The notes under the pieces: model-generated
Seen by the model: only the letters and a program-made list of their open reading frames with translations
Told to the model about the DNA's origin: nothing
The model's database searches: none
Translations under genes and position numbers: made by a program
Source: CAZWUZ01 sp964637655 [NCBI: uncultured bacterium]
Lineage (GTDB): Bacteria > DAOPZR01
Assembly: GCA_964637655.1 (NCBI GenBank)
Contig: CAZWUZ010000078.1
Location: forward strand, 1 to 13,661
Reading direction: 5' to 3'
DNA: 13,661 bases
Shown: one piece after another, positions 12,631-13,661 of the stretch
How positions within the stretch are numbered: position 1 is the first letter of the stretch
How the letters are laid out: each line of letters begins with the position of its first letter

Positions 12631-13661
<1,031 letters not shown>

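Overview
The window is a GC-rich, gene-dense stretch of a bacterial chromosome. It has no mobile elements, tRNA or rRNA genes, or CRISPR. The gene set points to a flagellated anaerobe or microaerophile: superoxide reductase, rubrerythrin, rubredoxin and ferritins on one side, flagellar stator genes and an F-type ATP synthase operon on the other. The phylum cannot be fixed from this sequence. A Gram-negative anaerobe such as a deltaproteobacterium in the broad sense, or a PVC-group member, would fit.

Layout, left to right. (1) 1-1983 (+): the 3' part of a large YfhO-like polytopic membrane protein, cut by the window edge. (2) 1934-2701 (-): nadE, ammonia-dependent NAD+ synthetase, convergent with and overlapping the first gene by 50 bp. 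(3) 2967-6801 (-): an eight-gene oxygen-defence and iron-handling operon read right to left: flavin reductase-like protein, rubredoxin (51 aa), diiron ferritin-like protein, glutaredoxin-like protein, thioredoxin reductase-like flavoprotein, desulfoferrodoxin, ferritin, rubrerythrin. It starts at a near-consensus sigma-70 promoter (6816-6844) and ends at a strong hairpin (2910-2939). (4) 6850-7721 (-): a thioesterase/MutT-type Nudix pair with a 4-bp ATGA overlap. (5) 7850-9382 (+): motA-motB behind a convincing sigma-28 promoter. (6) 9479-13661 (+): two small AtpZ-like genes, each with its own promoter, then atpI, atpB, atpE, atpF, atpH and the first two thirds of atpA, which runs off the right edge.

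How the genes may work together (inference): flavin reductase and rubredoxin carry electrons from reduced pyridine nucleotide to superoxide reductase and rubrerythrin. The ferritins sequester iron. The thioredoxin reductase-like/glutaredoxin pair resembles the Clostridium pasteurianum Cp34/Cp9 system, which reduces a peroxiredoxin. The Nudix enzyme could remove oxidised nucleotides. The ATP synthase c subunit carries a glutamine / glutamate-serine / tyrosine pattern seen in Na+-binding rotor rings.

The most unusual structure is transcriptional. Four genes that begin transcription units (nadE, the thioesterase and both atpZ-like genes) have a TTGAC(A/G/T)-N17-TANNNT promoter whose -10 box lies only 6-8 nt before the ATG, with no Shine-Dalgarno sequence. 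This predicts leaderless mRNAs. Most operon-internal genes have Shine-Dalgarno sequences or overlapping stop/start codons. I see no clear candidate for an entirely new multi-gene system. The leaderless promoters, the duplicated promoter-atpZ unit, the split flavin reductase/rubredoxin pair and the possible Na+ c-ring are the points most worth checking.
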